From Vicia villosa (taxonomy: Eukaryota; Streptophyta; Magnoliopsida; Fabales; Fabaceae): a stretch of 64,000 nucleotides of DNA. Both the position numbers and the translations under genes were made by a program. Each line of letters begins with the position of its first letter. Within the stretch, counting starts at the first letter, position 1. Of this stretch, positions 45,387 to 55,500 are shown piece after piece. The notes under the pieces were generated by a model. The model ran no database searches. It was given only the letters and a program-made list of their open reading frames with translations, and was not told the DNA's origin. Where the stretch lies: assembly GCF_029867415.1 (NCBI RefSeq), contig NC_081186.1, positions 29,701,915 to 29,765,914 on the forward strand, given 5' to 3'.

Positions 45387-46769
45387 TCAACCAGAAGATG
45401 ACTCAGCATCTTTGGATAGTTTTAAAACTTTTTCTTTGAGTTCAGAATTTTCGAATTCAAGCTTCTTAGTTTCAGATACAAAGAGCTTTTTCAGCTTTTT
45501 GTATTTGATACTAAGCTTAGCCTTGATTTCAAGAATTTCAGCTAAAATGGAAGCTAGCTCATCTATAGATAGTTCAAAAAATACCTCTTTAGAGTCAGAG
45601 TCTGATTCTGATGTAGATTCTGATTCAGCATCCACAGCAGCCATCATCGCTATGTTGGCTTGTTCGTCTTCAAAGTCTAATTCTGATTCTTATCCTGATT
45701 CTGATCCTAATGAATCGGAATCATCCCAAGTTGCCATAAGACCTTTCTTCTTATGGAACTTCTTCTTGGGTTTCTCCCTCTGAAGCTTTGGACACTCACT
45801 CTTGTAATGTCCTGGCTCCTTGCACTCAAAGCACATGACCTTCTTTTTGTCAGATCTTCTTTTTCTAGAAGATTCTCCTCTTTCAGGCTTCTTGGAACTT
45901 CTGAAGTTCTTGAACTTCCTTTGTTTACTCTTCCAGAGTTGCTTTACCCTTCTGGAGATCATGGACAGTTCTTCATCTTCTTCTTCTGATTCTGATTCTT
46001 CAGAATCTTCTTCTTCTGCCTGAAAAGTGTTAGTGCATTTTTTATTCAAAGATTTTAAAGCAATAGACTTACCTTTCTTTTGAGGTTCATTAGCATCCAG
46101 CTCTATTTTATGACTCCTCAAAGCACTGATCAGCTCTTCCAAAGATACTTCATTCAGATTCTTTGCAATCTTGAATGTAGTCACCATTGGGCCCCATCTT
46201 CTGGGCAAGCTTCTGATGATCTTCTTGACGTGATCACCCTTTGTATATCCCTTGTCAAGCACTCTTAATCCAGCAGTTAGAGTCTGAAATCTTGAGAACA
46301 TTGTTTCGATGTTTTCATCATCCTCCATCTTGAAGGCTTCATGTTTCTGGAATAATGCAAGAGCCTTTGTCTCTTTGACTTGGGCATTTCCTTCGTGAGT
46401 CATCTTTAATGATTCAAAGATGTCATGGGCAGTTTCCCTGTTTGATATCTTCTCATATTCATAATGAGAAATAGCATTCAGCAGAATAGTCCTTGACTTA
46501 TGATGATTTTTAAATTGTTTCTTTTGATCATCACTCATTTCTTGTCTTGACATCTTTGCTCCACTAGCATTTACCGGATGTTTGTAACCATCCACAAGCA
46601 AGTCCCATAAATCACCATCTAGAACAAGAAAGTAACTTTCCAATATATCTTTCCAGTATTCAAAGTTTTCAGCATCCAATACTGGTGGTCTAGAATATCC
46701 ATTTCCATTTCCATTGTTGTGTTGATCATTTGAAGTAGATGTGGAAGTGGGTGTAATAACATCAACCAT
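45387..46769 (-). pseudogene. Element E Sirevirus gag
   Basis: Starts at the ATG at 46769, about 70 bp after the PBS. The capsid region (YSRPPVLDAENFEYWKDILE, GYTKGDHVKKIIRSLPRRWG) is followed by an acidic stretch (AEEEDSEESESEEEDEELS), a basic stretch, one zinc knuckle CFECKEPGHYKSEC and a further Asp/Ser-rich region. One in-frame stop at 45690-45692 separates this from a continuing 87-codon piece with a coiled-coil-like pattern (ELKEKVLKLSKD) ending at 45387. The long gag with a coiled coil after the zinc knuckle is typical of Sireviruses. Confidence 0.93.
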
Positions 46770-46839
46770 ATTGACTTTGTGTTTTTCTTACCCTGAATCT
46801 TTTTCTAACATGGTTAAGTGCTTGCACCTAGAACCAGGT

Positions 46840-46851
46840 GCTCTGATGCCA
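46840..46851 (-). other. Primer binding site of element E (initiator Met tRNA, one mismatch)
   Basis: On the - strand TGGCATCAGAGC lies 2 bases after the LTR end. It matches the initiator Met PBS TGGTATCAGAGC except for one base. Confidence 0.88.
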
Positions 46852-46853
46852 AT

Positions 46854-47997
46854 TGAAGGATAGAAAAACACTTAGAAAGGGGGGTTTGAATAAGTGTTAC
46901 TTTAAAAACTCTTAAGATAAAAACAACGAACACAATATTTTTATCCTGGTTCGTTGTTAACGAAACTACTCCAGTCCACCCCCTTAGAGTGATTTACCTC
47001 AACTGAGGATTTAATCCACTAATCAATCTTGATTACAATGGTTGTCCACTTAGAAAAACTCTAAGTCTTCTAGAGTATACTGATCACACCTTGATCACTC
47101 TAGGAAATCAACACTTAGAAACTTCTAAGTCTTCTAGAGTCTACTGATCTCACTGATCACTCTAGGAACCTTTTTACAAATCAATGTAAAATAAATGTTT
47201 ACAAGAGTATTCAAATGCTTCTTAAAAAGCTATAATCACAACTCTGATATTTCTCTTAAGTTCTAAGCTTATCACTCACTAAATATTACAAAGAATGTGA
47301 GCTTGAAGATGAAGTTCGTATGTTTTGATTTCAGCAGCGTTTTTGTATTCTTGCAAGAGTTGTTCGTAATTGCTTATGATTAGAACTTCATATTTATAGG
47401 CATTTTGAGAAGATGACCGTTGAACTGCATTTAATACGTTGCGTGACTGGACAGCTTTGCATTTAATGTTTTCACTATTTTGTCAACTACCTCGAGCCAT
47501 GCTTTTCTTTGCTTTTACTGACTTTGCCTTTTGTAGCTTCTAACATTCCTTTTGTCAGTCAGAGATTAGACTTCGTAGCCTATCATCTAGTACTAACTTC
47601 TGATCTCAGATTTTGTGACTACAACGTTTGAATAATCAGAATCAGAGTTACAGCATGGTGCAGAGCATCTTATTGTCTTCTGACTTTGAAGTGCTTTAGC
47701 GTGATACCATGAGAGCTTCAGTGCTTCTGCTTCTAATCTCAAGTTCTTATGATGCTTCATAGACCATGTTCTGATTCTGCTTGACCATCTTCTGATGTCT
47801 TGCGAGAGCATGTTCTGATGTTGCAATCCTAAACCTTCTGAGTCAGTGCTTCTTAGCACTGAATTATGCATACTCCTTATATATTTCCTAAAATGGAAAA
47901 TGCATAGGATTAGAGTACCACATTGTCTTATACAAAATTCATATACATTGTTATCATCAAAACAAGAATATTGATCAGAACAAATCTTGTTCTAACA
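46854..47997 (-). repeat. Element E 5' LTR (1,144 bp)
   Basis: Partner of 36902-38045, identical in length and differing at roughly 20 sites by eye. Followed on its outer side by the ATATG duplication. Confidence 0.96.
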
Positions 47998-49968
47998 ATA
48001 TGAACAATGGCTGTGCAAATCACTTGATTGGAAACAAACAATGGCTGCTAGATTTTGACTCCAGAAGGAGGACAAAGTTCATATATGTTAAGGATAAGTA
48101 CCTTAATGTAGAAGGTATGGGAAATGTTAAAGCCAAAGTGAATAATGGAAAGACTATTTTGATCAAGTATGTTTTGTATGTTTTTGGAATTAAAAGCAAT
48201 CTGATGAGTGTGGGTTAACTCAAGAGAAAGGTTTCTCTATTTTCATGAAAGATAATCTCTTGCAATTATATGATTTAAATCAGAAGCTAATTATGGAATC
48301 TAAACAGGGAAGCAACAAAACACTTAAGGTGAATGTGGAGACAGTTGAAACAGAATGTCTTAGTACAGAAGATGCTGAAGGTGATATTAAGCTGTGGCAC
48401 AAGAGGTTGGGGCATCTGAATTACATAAGCCCAAGGCATTTGAGTTATAAGAAGCTCTTGTGTGGCATTCCAAAGAATATGAAGCCTGAGGAGTCATGTG
48501 AGGTATGCATGAAAGGCAAGCAACCCAAATTGCCATTTGGGTTAGAAGTAGTCCCAAGAGCAAAACATGCTTTAGGAGTAATGCATTCTGATGTGTGCCG
48601 ACCATTTCCAGAACCTTCACTTGGAGGAAACAAGTATTTCATGTCTTTTGCGGATGAGCTCACAAAAATGACGTGGGTAACACTCGTTAAGTTTAAGCAT
48701 GAGGTTCTTACCAAATTCTAGAAGTTCGAGGTGAAGGCTGAGAAACAGAGTGGTCAAAAGTTGAAAATTCTCAAAATGGCTGGTGAAGTGAGTATAACTC
48801 TACATAGTTCCAAAAGTTCTATGATAATAATGGAATTGAGCATGAGATTACTGCTCCCTATACTCCTTAACACAATGATCTTGCTGAAAGAAGAAATCGT
48901 ACTTTGATTGATATGACGAGAAGCATGCTGAAGGATAAGAAGCTTCCTAATATCTTGTGGGGAGAAGTTGTGGCCATGTCAGCGTACTTGCTCAACAGGT
49001 GTCCAACGAAGAAGATGGAGGAAATCATTCCTTTAGAGAAGTGGACTGGAGATAAGCAAAGTGCTATCCATCTGAAGGTGTTGGGTTCTGTATGTTACAA
49101 ACACGTTCTAGAAGCTAGAAGACAGGAATTGGATGGCATAAGTAAAGTAATGATTCTGGTGGGGTATCACATTATAGGTGCTTAAAAGCTTTATTGTCTA
49201 TAAACTAATAAAGTTGAAGTCAGTAGAGACGTCATTGTAAAAGAGTCAGAAGCATGGGATTGAAGCAAGTCTCAATTCACTCCTGAAGATAAGTCGGAAC
49301 TTGAAAGTTCTGAAGATGAGTCACAGTCAGAAGATGATTATGAAAAATCTGAAGATTAGATAGATGGTGAATCTAATTCTGATCAAGATTTTGAATCTAG
49401 TGGTAATCAAGACTCTGAAGGTGCACCATATGAAGGAGGAGCTTCTGAAGGTAGTCAAGCCTCTGACACCGGTCATGACTCTGAAGTTGAAACTTCTGAA
49501 GAAAGAGCTTCTGAAGGCGATCCAATTTCCGAAGGTGGTCAAGCATCTGATATTGTTCAGAGGCCATAAAGAATCAAACGAATATCAAGAAGGTTTGTAG
49601 AATTTGATATGTTGCGGGACACAAAAGTAGACTCTGAAGGAGAAGTTGTTCGGTGTGCCATGTTAGTAGACTCTGAACCAGTGGGTATTGAAGAGGCTCC
49701 CAAGAAGAATGTATGGCTAAATTCCATGAAAGAATAACTTTAGGCTCTAGAAAGAAACAAGACTTGGGAGTTGATTAATCTTCCAAAGGAGAAGAAAGCC
49801 ATCAGAGTCAGATGGGTTTTCATGATAAAGCTTAAGCTAGATGGATAAATTGGCAAGCACAAAGCAAGGATAGTGGCTAGAGGTTTTCTTCATAAACCTG
49901 GGCTAGATTACTTTGAGGTATTTGCGGATGTAGATAAACATGAAACAATTAGTCTGGTGATTGCTTTA
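47998..49968 (+). pseudogene. Element D: copia protease, pre-integrase, integrase and RT start, heavily decayed
   Basis: Continuation of the copia element interrupted at 36901. The protease remnant NNGCANHLIGNKQWLLDFD is followed by VLYVFGIKSNLMSVG (stop near 48216), the pre-integrase domain (LWHKRLGHLNYISPRHL, CEVCMKGKQPKLPF) and integrase pieces (VMHSDVCRPF, AERRNRTLIDMTRSML, AYLLNRCPTKKM). The second integrase acidic motif is no longer recognisable near 48770. An acidic linker with a repeated SEG/SEGG pattern (49280-49570) leads to the RT start (IRVRWVFMIKLKLDG, GKHKARIVARGFLHKPGLDY). There are many stops and frame changes. It ends at 49968, where the LTR of element F begins. It is older than E, judged by its decay. 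Confidence 0.87.
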
Positions 49969-51044
49969 TGTAACACCCCAATTCTACTCGATAAATTATT
50001 CGGTAATTATAACGAAAAATCAGATTTACTCAAAAACTTTATCAACAATTGAGATGTCACATTTCGTCAATTAAACCACATCATGTTTAACACAGCAGAA
50101 AGTATACATCACCAAATTAAAGTAATGGAATAAAACCAAAACCACCAAAATAAAGTACACAACTCAAACTCTAACTAAATCGTTCCCCAGTGTTACACTA
50201 TCAGAGCATGACTAACATGACACAGAACTAGTGGATGAGCTCTATAAGTTATCCTGATCGATCAATAGGCCGCTTCTCCTCTATCTAAAAAATATCAACA
50301 TGTACGGGTGAGTCTCATTTGAAATTAATAAGTATTATACATTCATCAGTAGTAAAACATCATACAATTATTATTCACCCAATTATAACATGTATTTCAG
50401 ATACCCAACAGTTAATCAAATAATCATGACAACCAAACACATCACTGAACATAATACGCAATCCATCCAATCATAATATATCATTATGCACATGAATGAA
50501 CTGACTCTATGCATGTGGTACCATACATGGGCTAAACCCATCCAACTGATCTATTCATCATCAAGATACAGTCCAACCGACACAAATTCCACACAATGGG
50601 AATTATGCCCACCATTTGATCCATAACATCACCGGGATCCATCACCAAAATGCATTTGAATGAATGAACACATATGACATACTTACAACATCACCGATCC
50701 GATGAATAACATCGTCTCACATAACTCAACATAGCTATCACCAACAAGTATATACATGTATCATGCATCATTAAAAAAAAATCAATCATCATCATATGAT
50801 CAAAACAATCACCACATGTTCATGTTATACACACATTATCAACATTATAATCATGTTGTCACAACATCACCACTGGACCAAAATGAACAATGTCATCACC
50901 AATAACTCACCAGAAGCAACACCAAACGATATATTCGGTTTCAACACCATCCACAATTATATCAAACATAATCATATGAACATGTATTCAATTCAAGCAT
51001 CATCATTATTCAATTATATCACATATATTCATGTCAAAACACCA
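49969..51044 (-). repeat. Element F: Tekay-type LTR, first part
   Basis: In + orientation it starts TGTAACACCCCAATTCTACTC, like element B's LTR, and it follows the same order of landmarks. A block near 50190-50230 (TTCCCCAGTGTTACACTATC) is the reverse complement of the matching block of element H's LTR near 23730-23765. ATGCATGTGGTACCA near 50513 also occurs in B's LTR near 13880. Similarity to an LTR stops at 51044, where the tandem unit starts. The second part of such an LTR appears inside each unit at about 53184-54070. No PBS or coding part of F is in the window. Confidence 0.75.
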
Positions 51045-51692
51045 CCCAAGCATTATGCCACTTGTCTCGTCCAAACACTCCCTCGCCGGTGTCGCCACCA
51101 GTGACACTTGCTCCGACTTCGAGGGTTTAGGCGTAGAGGCGCTAGTGGTGGCTTGTAGGCGATACTTAAGCATGACACATCAGAGCAATAGGGCTACTCG
51201 CAACATTATCCAGCGGAGTTGGTGACACTCTAGCGGTAGGAGCCCGGCCTTTGGCCTGCATGTGGTGGCAAACAAATGGTTGTTGCTATTGTTTTTTGAA
51301 AATAGGCAACTCTTGAAAAATGTTGTTGGCGGAATAATACAACTTTTGGTATAAGTGTTGATGAATGGGTGTTGTTTCATCAAATATTACACAACCTTGG
51401 GAAAAAACACTAACATGGTCTATAAATAGATCATTCTGAATTCATAAATCAAATTAGAAAAACATACATCCTCTTCATTAAAATTCTAAATTCTATTCCT
51501 TACATTCGAGTTTTCATCAGGCTTGTGCAATCTCGATTATAGGCTGAATTATCCTGGGTATTCTTATGTTCCAACTCTAATACATTTGAGATTGATTGAA
51601 ATACTTATAAGGAAAGTGATTTTCATAACGAGTCAAGCCTGGATCCATTCAATCTTAACATATTACGTAACAATTTTATAAGTATTCCAATA
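51045..51692 (+). repeat. Unit 1: copia-like LTR/leader remnant
   Basis: About 650 bp upstream of a copia gag start, including a TATA box at 51421-51428 (TATAAATA) and an AT-rich leader. No TG...CA boundary or initiator-Met PBS is recognisable, so the exact limits are unknown. The short frames in it are not supported as genes. Confidence 0.6.
51421..51428 (+). promoter_or_regulatory. TATA box in unit 1
   Basis: TATAAATA in ATGGTCTATAAATAGATCA, about 265 bp before the gag ATG. Repeated at 56849-56856 and 62276-62283. Possible relic of a copia LTR promoter. Confidence 0.55.
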
Positions 51693-52278
51693 ATGGCTAC
51701 CGAGGCTGCAATTTCAAGCATCAGGGTCATGAACCAGGACCTTGTCAAGTTTGATCGCTTTGATGGAACAAACTTCACCCGATGGAAAGATAAAATGACA
51801 TTTCTCTTGACATCCCTAAAAGATCATTATATATTAGATCCTGATTTAACACTAATTCTAGAACCAGTTGATAATGACTCTGATGATATAAAGAAGGAGC
51901 ATAAGAAACATAAGGAAGACGAATTGTTATGTCGTGGACATATTTTAAACACATTATTTGATTGTCTCTATAATGTCTACATGGATACCTAGTCGGTAAC
52001 AGAAATCAGGAAAGCACTTGAATTCAAACTCAAGGCTGATGAGGAAGTTATAATTTTTTTTAATTTCTAAATATTTTGAACTTAAAATGTCGGACTCCAA
52101 GCCTATTCTTTCACAACTACATGAGTTACAAGTTCTCATAAATAAAATAAAACCTGTGAAAATAGACATTCCAGAAACCTTTAAAGTCGGTGTAATCATT
52201 GCAAAGTTGCCACCTTCGTGGAAAGGCTACACAGAGAAATTGCCACCTTTGAGTAATACTTTCGACGTATTTTATTAA
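51693..52278 (+). pseudogene. Unit 1: copia gag N-terminal fragment
   Basis: From the ATG at 51693: LVKFDRFDGTNFTRWKDKMT, a typical copia gag start with the conserved W. A TAG lies at 51990-51992, then a frame change, then MSDSKPILSQLHELQVLINK and IAKLPPSWKGYTEKLPPL, the conserved middle of a UBN2-type gag. The coding ends where Athila LTR sequence begins. No zinc knuckle or pol follows. Cannot encode a working gag. Confidence 0.88.
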
Positions 52279-52851
52279 TGAAATTTATTTATCTGGTATT
52301 AATTTCTAATGCTTAATTCAACTGTTTTGTAACGAGAGTAAAAAACAATAGAAGTTAGGATCAATAAAAACGAGAGTTTAAGGTTTTAACTGGACAGTAG
52401 GAATTAAACATTAACCTTAAATACAGCGAGAGCGCTTTAAGGGTAATTAGTCTTCATCGGTTTTCAAAAATCATTTTAAACTTTATTTGATACAGCGAGA
52501 GCGCTCACTTAGGTTTAATAATGAGATCGTAATCAACAAAGACGAGAGTGTGAGAGGAAGGTTTTTAACCAAATGATTTCTACAGAAAGAGTATTTTAAA
52601 TTACGATTCACGTCGATAGTTTACTAGATCCCCGACGTCCGACCATTACATACCGATAATATTCCCGCTTATTTAATTTAATTATATTTCTTTTACTTCC
52701 CCGTCTGATCATAATCAATCAGATATTAGCCTTAGATTTACGTAGTAGCGATTAAGTACATTAGGTCGATTCTTAGTCCCTGTGGGTTCGATTCTTAGTA
52801 GCCTTAGATTTGCAGTCATAATCACAGACATACCCCATTTTGTCACGATCA
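52279..52851 (+). repeat. Unit 1: Athila-type LTR, 3' portion
   Basis: Contains the GCGAGAG/ACGAGAG motif series as in element C's LTR (near 52337, 52371, 52425, 52496 and 52541) and ends CACGATCA just before a tRNA-Asp PBS. The left part of the LTR is missing. Confidence 0.8.
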
Positions 52852-52857
52852 AGTTTT

Positions 52858-52875
52858 TGGCGCCGTTGCCAGGGA
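52858..52875 (+). other. Unit 1: Athila primer binding site (tRNA-Asp)
   Basis: TGGCGCCGTTGCCAGGGA, 6 bases after the LTR end, matches the complement of the tRNA-Asp 3' end with one mismatch. Repeated at 58286-58303 and 63713-63730. Confidence 0.88.
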
Positions 52876-52952
52876 CTAATTTAGTCGATAATCGTAATTG
52901 ACTGTTACGTTGTAGAGACTAAGGCAACTTAATTATTCTAATTCCTTTGTGC

Positions 52953-53183
52953 ATGCCAAGTACTCGCTCTCGAAGTGAAGACTTAGTATTGCCAATTCCT
53001 GAACCGGAGCGTTCTATCACTGTATCACGTCGATTACGACGAACTTGCACTCTTGTTCCTACTCCTACTTCTGAACCAGATGAATAATCAACCATGGGAG
53101 AACAGCCGCGTCCTCTCAAATCTTACGCTATTCCTTCGCAAGCTGAACCACACAATGAATTCGAAGTGGTTACATCACCATAA
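52953..53183 (+). pseudogene. Unit 1: Athila gag N-terminal fragment
   Basis: The frame from the ATG at 52953 starts MPSTRSRSEDLVLPIPEPER, has a TAA about 150 bp in, and continues in the same frame with MGEQPRPLKSYAIPSQAEPH, a well-conserved Athila gag start, until 53183. Nothing of the remaining gag is present because the block joins an LTR-like sequence. Confidence 0.82.
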
Positions 53184-54070
53184 CAACACATTGTTACATT
53201 CACACATATATGTACACAATGCTACAATACATCACTAAATTAAATTAACATTTAAAATAAAATAGGGCTACTGCCAAAACGGAACCTAAATAGGACAAAC
53301 AGTTTAAAAGATACAAATTTTAGAAAATATTATTTTTCAAAAACGAACAGCGGTAACCGGTTACACCCATTTCAGTAACCGGTTACTGCATCTCAAGTAA
53401 CCCATAGTTCTGTTTTTAACAGCGGTAACCGGTTACACCCATTTCAGTAACCGGTTACTACCTCCCAGGAAACTCAATAACACCAAATCAAAGTGGTAAC
53501 CGGTTACACCTATCTTAGTAACCGGTTACTTCGTACCAGTAACTCCAAAATCCATTTTTGACAGCAATTCAGCTTCTCTATTAATCCAATTTCGTACCAT
53601 TACGATATTACACCAAAACAACACCAAATTACATGTTATAACACTATTCTAACATGTTTCAAATATCAATCAACAACTGACATGAACATTATCATCCAAT
53701 TTCATCAAATTCACATAAAAGTTATGAGATTACTCAAAAACCTAACAACCCCCAAAACCCAACACATACAATTGAATTAAACAATAATCCTAATCTATTC
53801 TACTACCCTTGATTGCATAATAATTACTAACCCGATGAGTCCCCCCTTACCTTAGAGTTGAATCTTCGAAGGTCCTCTTCTTCCTCGTCTTCTCCTCATT
53901 CATGTATCTCTCTGTTCCCCAACTTTGATCTTTTGCTTCTAACTACCATTTTTCACAATTCCTTTATTTTATGAAAACATAACATAATTTAGTAATGGGC
54001 TCAATAACATAATTTACCGAGTAGAATAAATTAGGCGCGTCTGGAAATAATCCGATAGTCGGTGTTTTGT
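53184..54070 (-). repeat. Unit 1: Tekay-type LTR piece (probable second part of F's LTR)
   Basis: Contains CCTTACCTTAGAGTTGAATC followed by a pyrimidine-rich stretch, the same order as CCCCCTTACCTTGGTTAGAT in element B's LTR at 15013. Together with 49969-51044 it would make an LTR of about 2 kb, the expected size. It also carries six GTAACCGGTTAC palindromes. I infer that the copia/Athila block (51045-53183) interrupts the LTR of F. Confidence 0.6.
53353..53529. repeat. Unit 1: six GTAACCGGTTAC palindromes in three pairs
   Basis: Perfect 12-bp palindromes at 53353-53364, 53375-53386, 53424-53435, 53447-53458, 53496-53507 and 53518-53529. Members of a pair start 22-23 bp apart, and pairs are 71-72 bp apart. 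Repeated in unit 2 at +5428. Confidence 0.95.
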
Positions 54071-54313
54071 GATGCGACGTGTTTTCTTTTGTGATTGTTG
54101 TGACGTATTGCATTGTTGAATTCATGTGAATTGCCGTTGTGTTAATTGTGACGATTTGTTGTTGATGGTTAACTATAGTTGTTGACTTGTTGTGTATGCA
54201 TTGTGGTTGACGAGCCGTTGGGAGGTGGTGATATTAAGTTGGCCAGTGACGATGCGATGTTATGATTTTTTGATTACTTTAGAATGCATGAAATAAAGCA
54301 ACGTTGAGTTACC
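54071..54313. other. Unit 1: GT-rich LTR-like stretch
   Basis: Rich in TTGTTGTGA-type sequence, resembling the promoter-distal part of a + strand Tekay-type LTR but without clear ends. No coding frame. Confidence 0.4.
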
Positions 54314-54827
54314 CTAATTATCGCCAAGCCCGAAACCAACTACCACATCATTAAACCACTGGGCATGCGGTTTAAAGAGATCAAAAATCTTCCGCGCGTG
54401 GTTCACGGATTTTATCGTCGGTGTTTCCTGTTACAACAAAAACAAAAAAGATTGTTAGTTAGACCGTTAGGAGAAAGTGGAATAAAAAACTAAGTAAAAA
54501 CTGTTAAATTATAAAGTGTAATTAAAAAAATACCTCTCCCTCCCAGACACGTCGAGCGACGTGGTCGTGGTAGTAAATCAGCAAGGAAGTGTCCTCCTCA
54601 TTGTGTCTCACCTCCTTCTCATCCTCCCGTACCTCCTCTTGACAGGAAGAAGACACCCGAGCCAGCCGACTCCTCGATCAAGATGAGGAACCAGGCTCAT
54701 CCATCTGGACGGGTACTCGTACTCTACCCCGTCCCTGTGTCAATGCCAACGGCGAGGCCCGCCCGCATCGAGCCGACGTTGTCTGGGTCTCTCTGCCCTG
54801 TCTAAGTCGTGCGGGGTTGCCTACCAT
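54314..54827 (-). pseudogene. Unit 1: plant-mobile-domain (MAIN-like) transposon gene remnant, two exons
   Basis: Exon 1 is 54534-54827 on the - strand (ATG at 54827: MVGNPARLRQGRETQTTSAR), with an in-frame TGA at about residue 50 and then DTSLLIYYHDHVARRVWEGE. An intron of 106 bp (54428-54533) has GT and CAG borders. Exon 2, 54314-54427, continues in phase with SVNHARKIFDLFKPHAQWFN and ends at a stop. The YHDHVARRVWEGE to NHARKIFDL arrangement resembles the N-terminus of plant-mobile-domain proteins linked to Mutator-like and MAIN-like elements in legumes. The main part of the domain is absent. The match is from memory of the family, so moderate confidence. Confidence 0.6.
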
Positions 54828-55500
54828 TTTCCTGAAAAAATTAAAATCCGTAACAAGGAGAAACAATCAAGAAAATAAAAAAAAATTATGGGTTCATTTC
54901 GTAAGTGCATTTACAAAATTGGTCATGGAGGTGTTTTCGGAAATGCACTTCCGAAACCCCCTGCGAACTCCATTTTTGCAGAACCGCTACATCTTGCCCT
55001 AAATGCTTCAAAATCAAATTTTTCCTATTTAGACATACTCAGTGACATATAATAACTTAAACCTACTACATTATACTAATTTCTAACACCCCTAATATTA
55101 ATTTCAATTCTAGATTTAAAGTTGTGAGAACTTACAAATTTGAAGTGATGTTGATGGTGCTTTAAAAGTAGTCTTAGAAGGTTGGAGAGCAATTTGATAT
55201 TGTTTTGAAGTAGCCTTTGGAGTGTGTAGGCGAAAATGCTTGGGGATTTTGAATTTTTGGTGTTAAGGGTAAACTGAAAATGGGGGGAGTCTGTTTTGTT
55301 TAAACAGCAAAATGCGCGTTTTTTCGGAAATGCATGCATCTCCGAAAACACCCTTTTTTTACTTAAAAAAATGATTTCGAAGATACATTTCCAAAATCAC
55401 CTTTTTTTTTTACTTCGGAGATGCCCTTCCGAAATAAAGGGGCGTTTTAGGAATTTCGCGCAGGTTTCTAAGAAGCTTGGGGGTGGATAAATAAATTTTC
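54828..55500. other. Unit 1: segment with inverted TTCGGAA...TTCCGAA motifs
   Basis: Four imperfect inverted repeats of the TTCGGA-N-TCCGAA kind: 54936-54955 (TTCGGAAATGCACTTCCGAA), about 55321-55348, 55371-55395 (decayed) and about 55413-55436. No gene is supported here. Such motifs lie next to the mobile-domain remnant and could be part of the same element's flank. Confidence 0.5.

Larger units (their letters stand above)
36902..47997 (-). mobile_element. Element E: complete Sirevirus (SIRE/Maximus-type Ty1/copia)
   Basis: An 11.1-kb copia element on the - strand with two 1,144-bp LTRs and a perfect target-site duplication ATATG (36897-36901 and 47998-48002). Its order is LTR, PBS, long gag with an acidic C-terminal extension, protease, integrase, RT, RNase H, a long env-like coding region, several purine tracts, LTR. 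The gag size, the coding region downstream of RNase H and the repeated GGGGAGA-type purine tracts fit the Sirevirus genus. Several frameshifts, stops and two changed catalytic motifs show it is defective. The LTR copies differ at about 20 positions by eye, so insertion was fairly recent. Confidence 0.95.
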
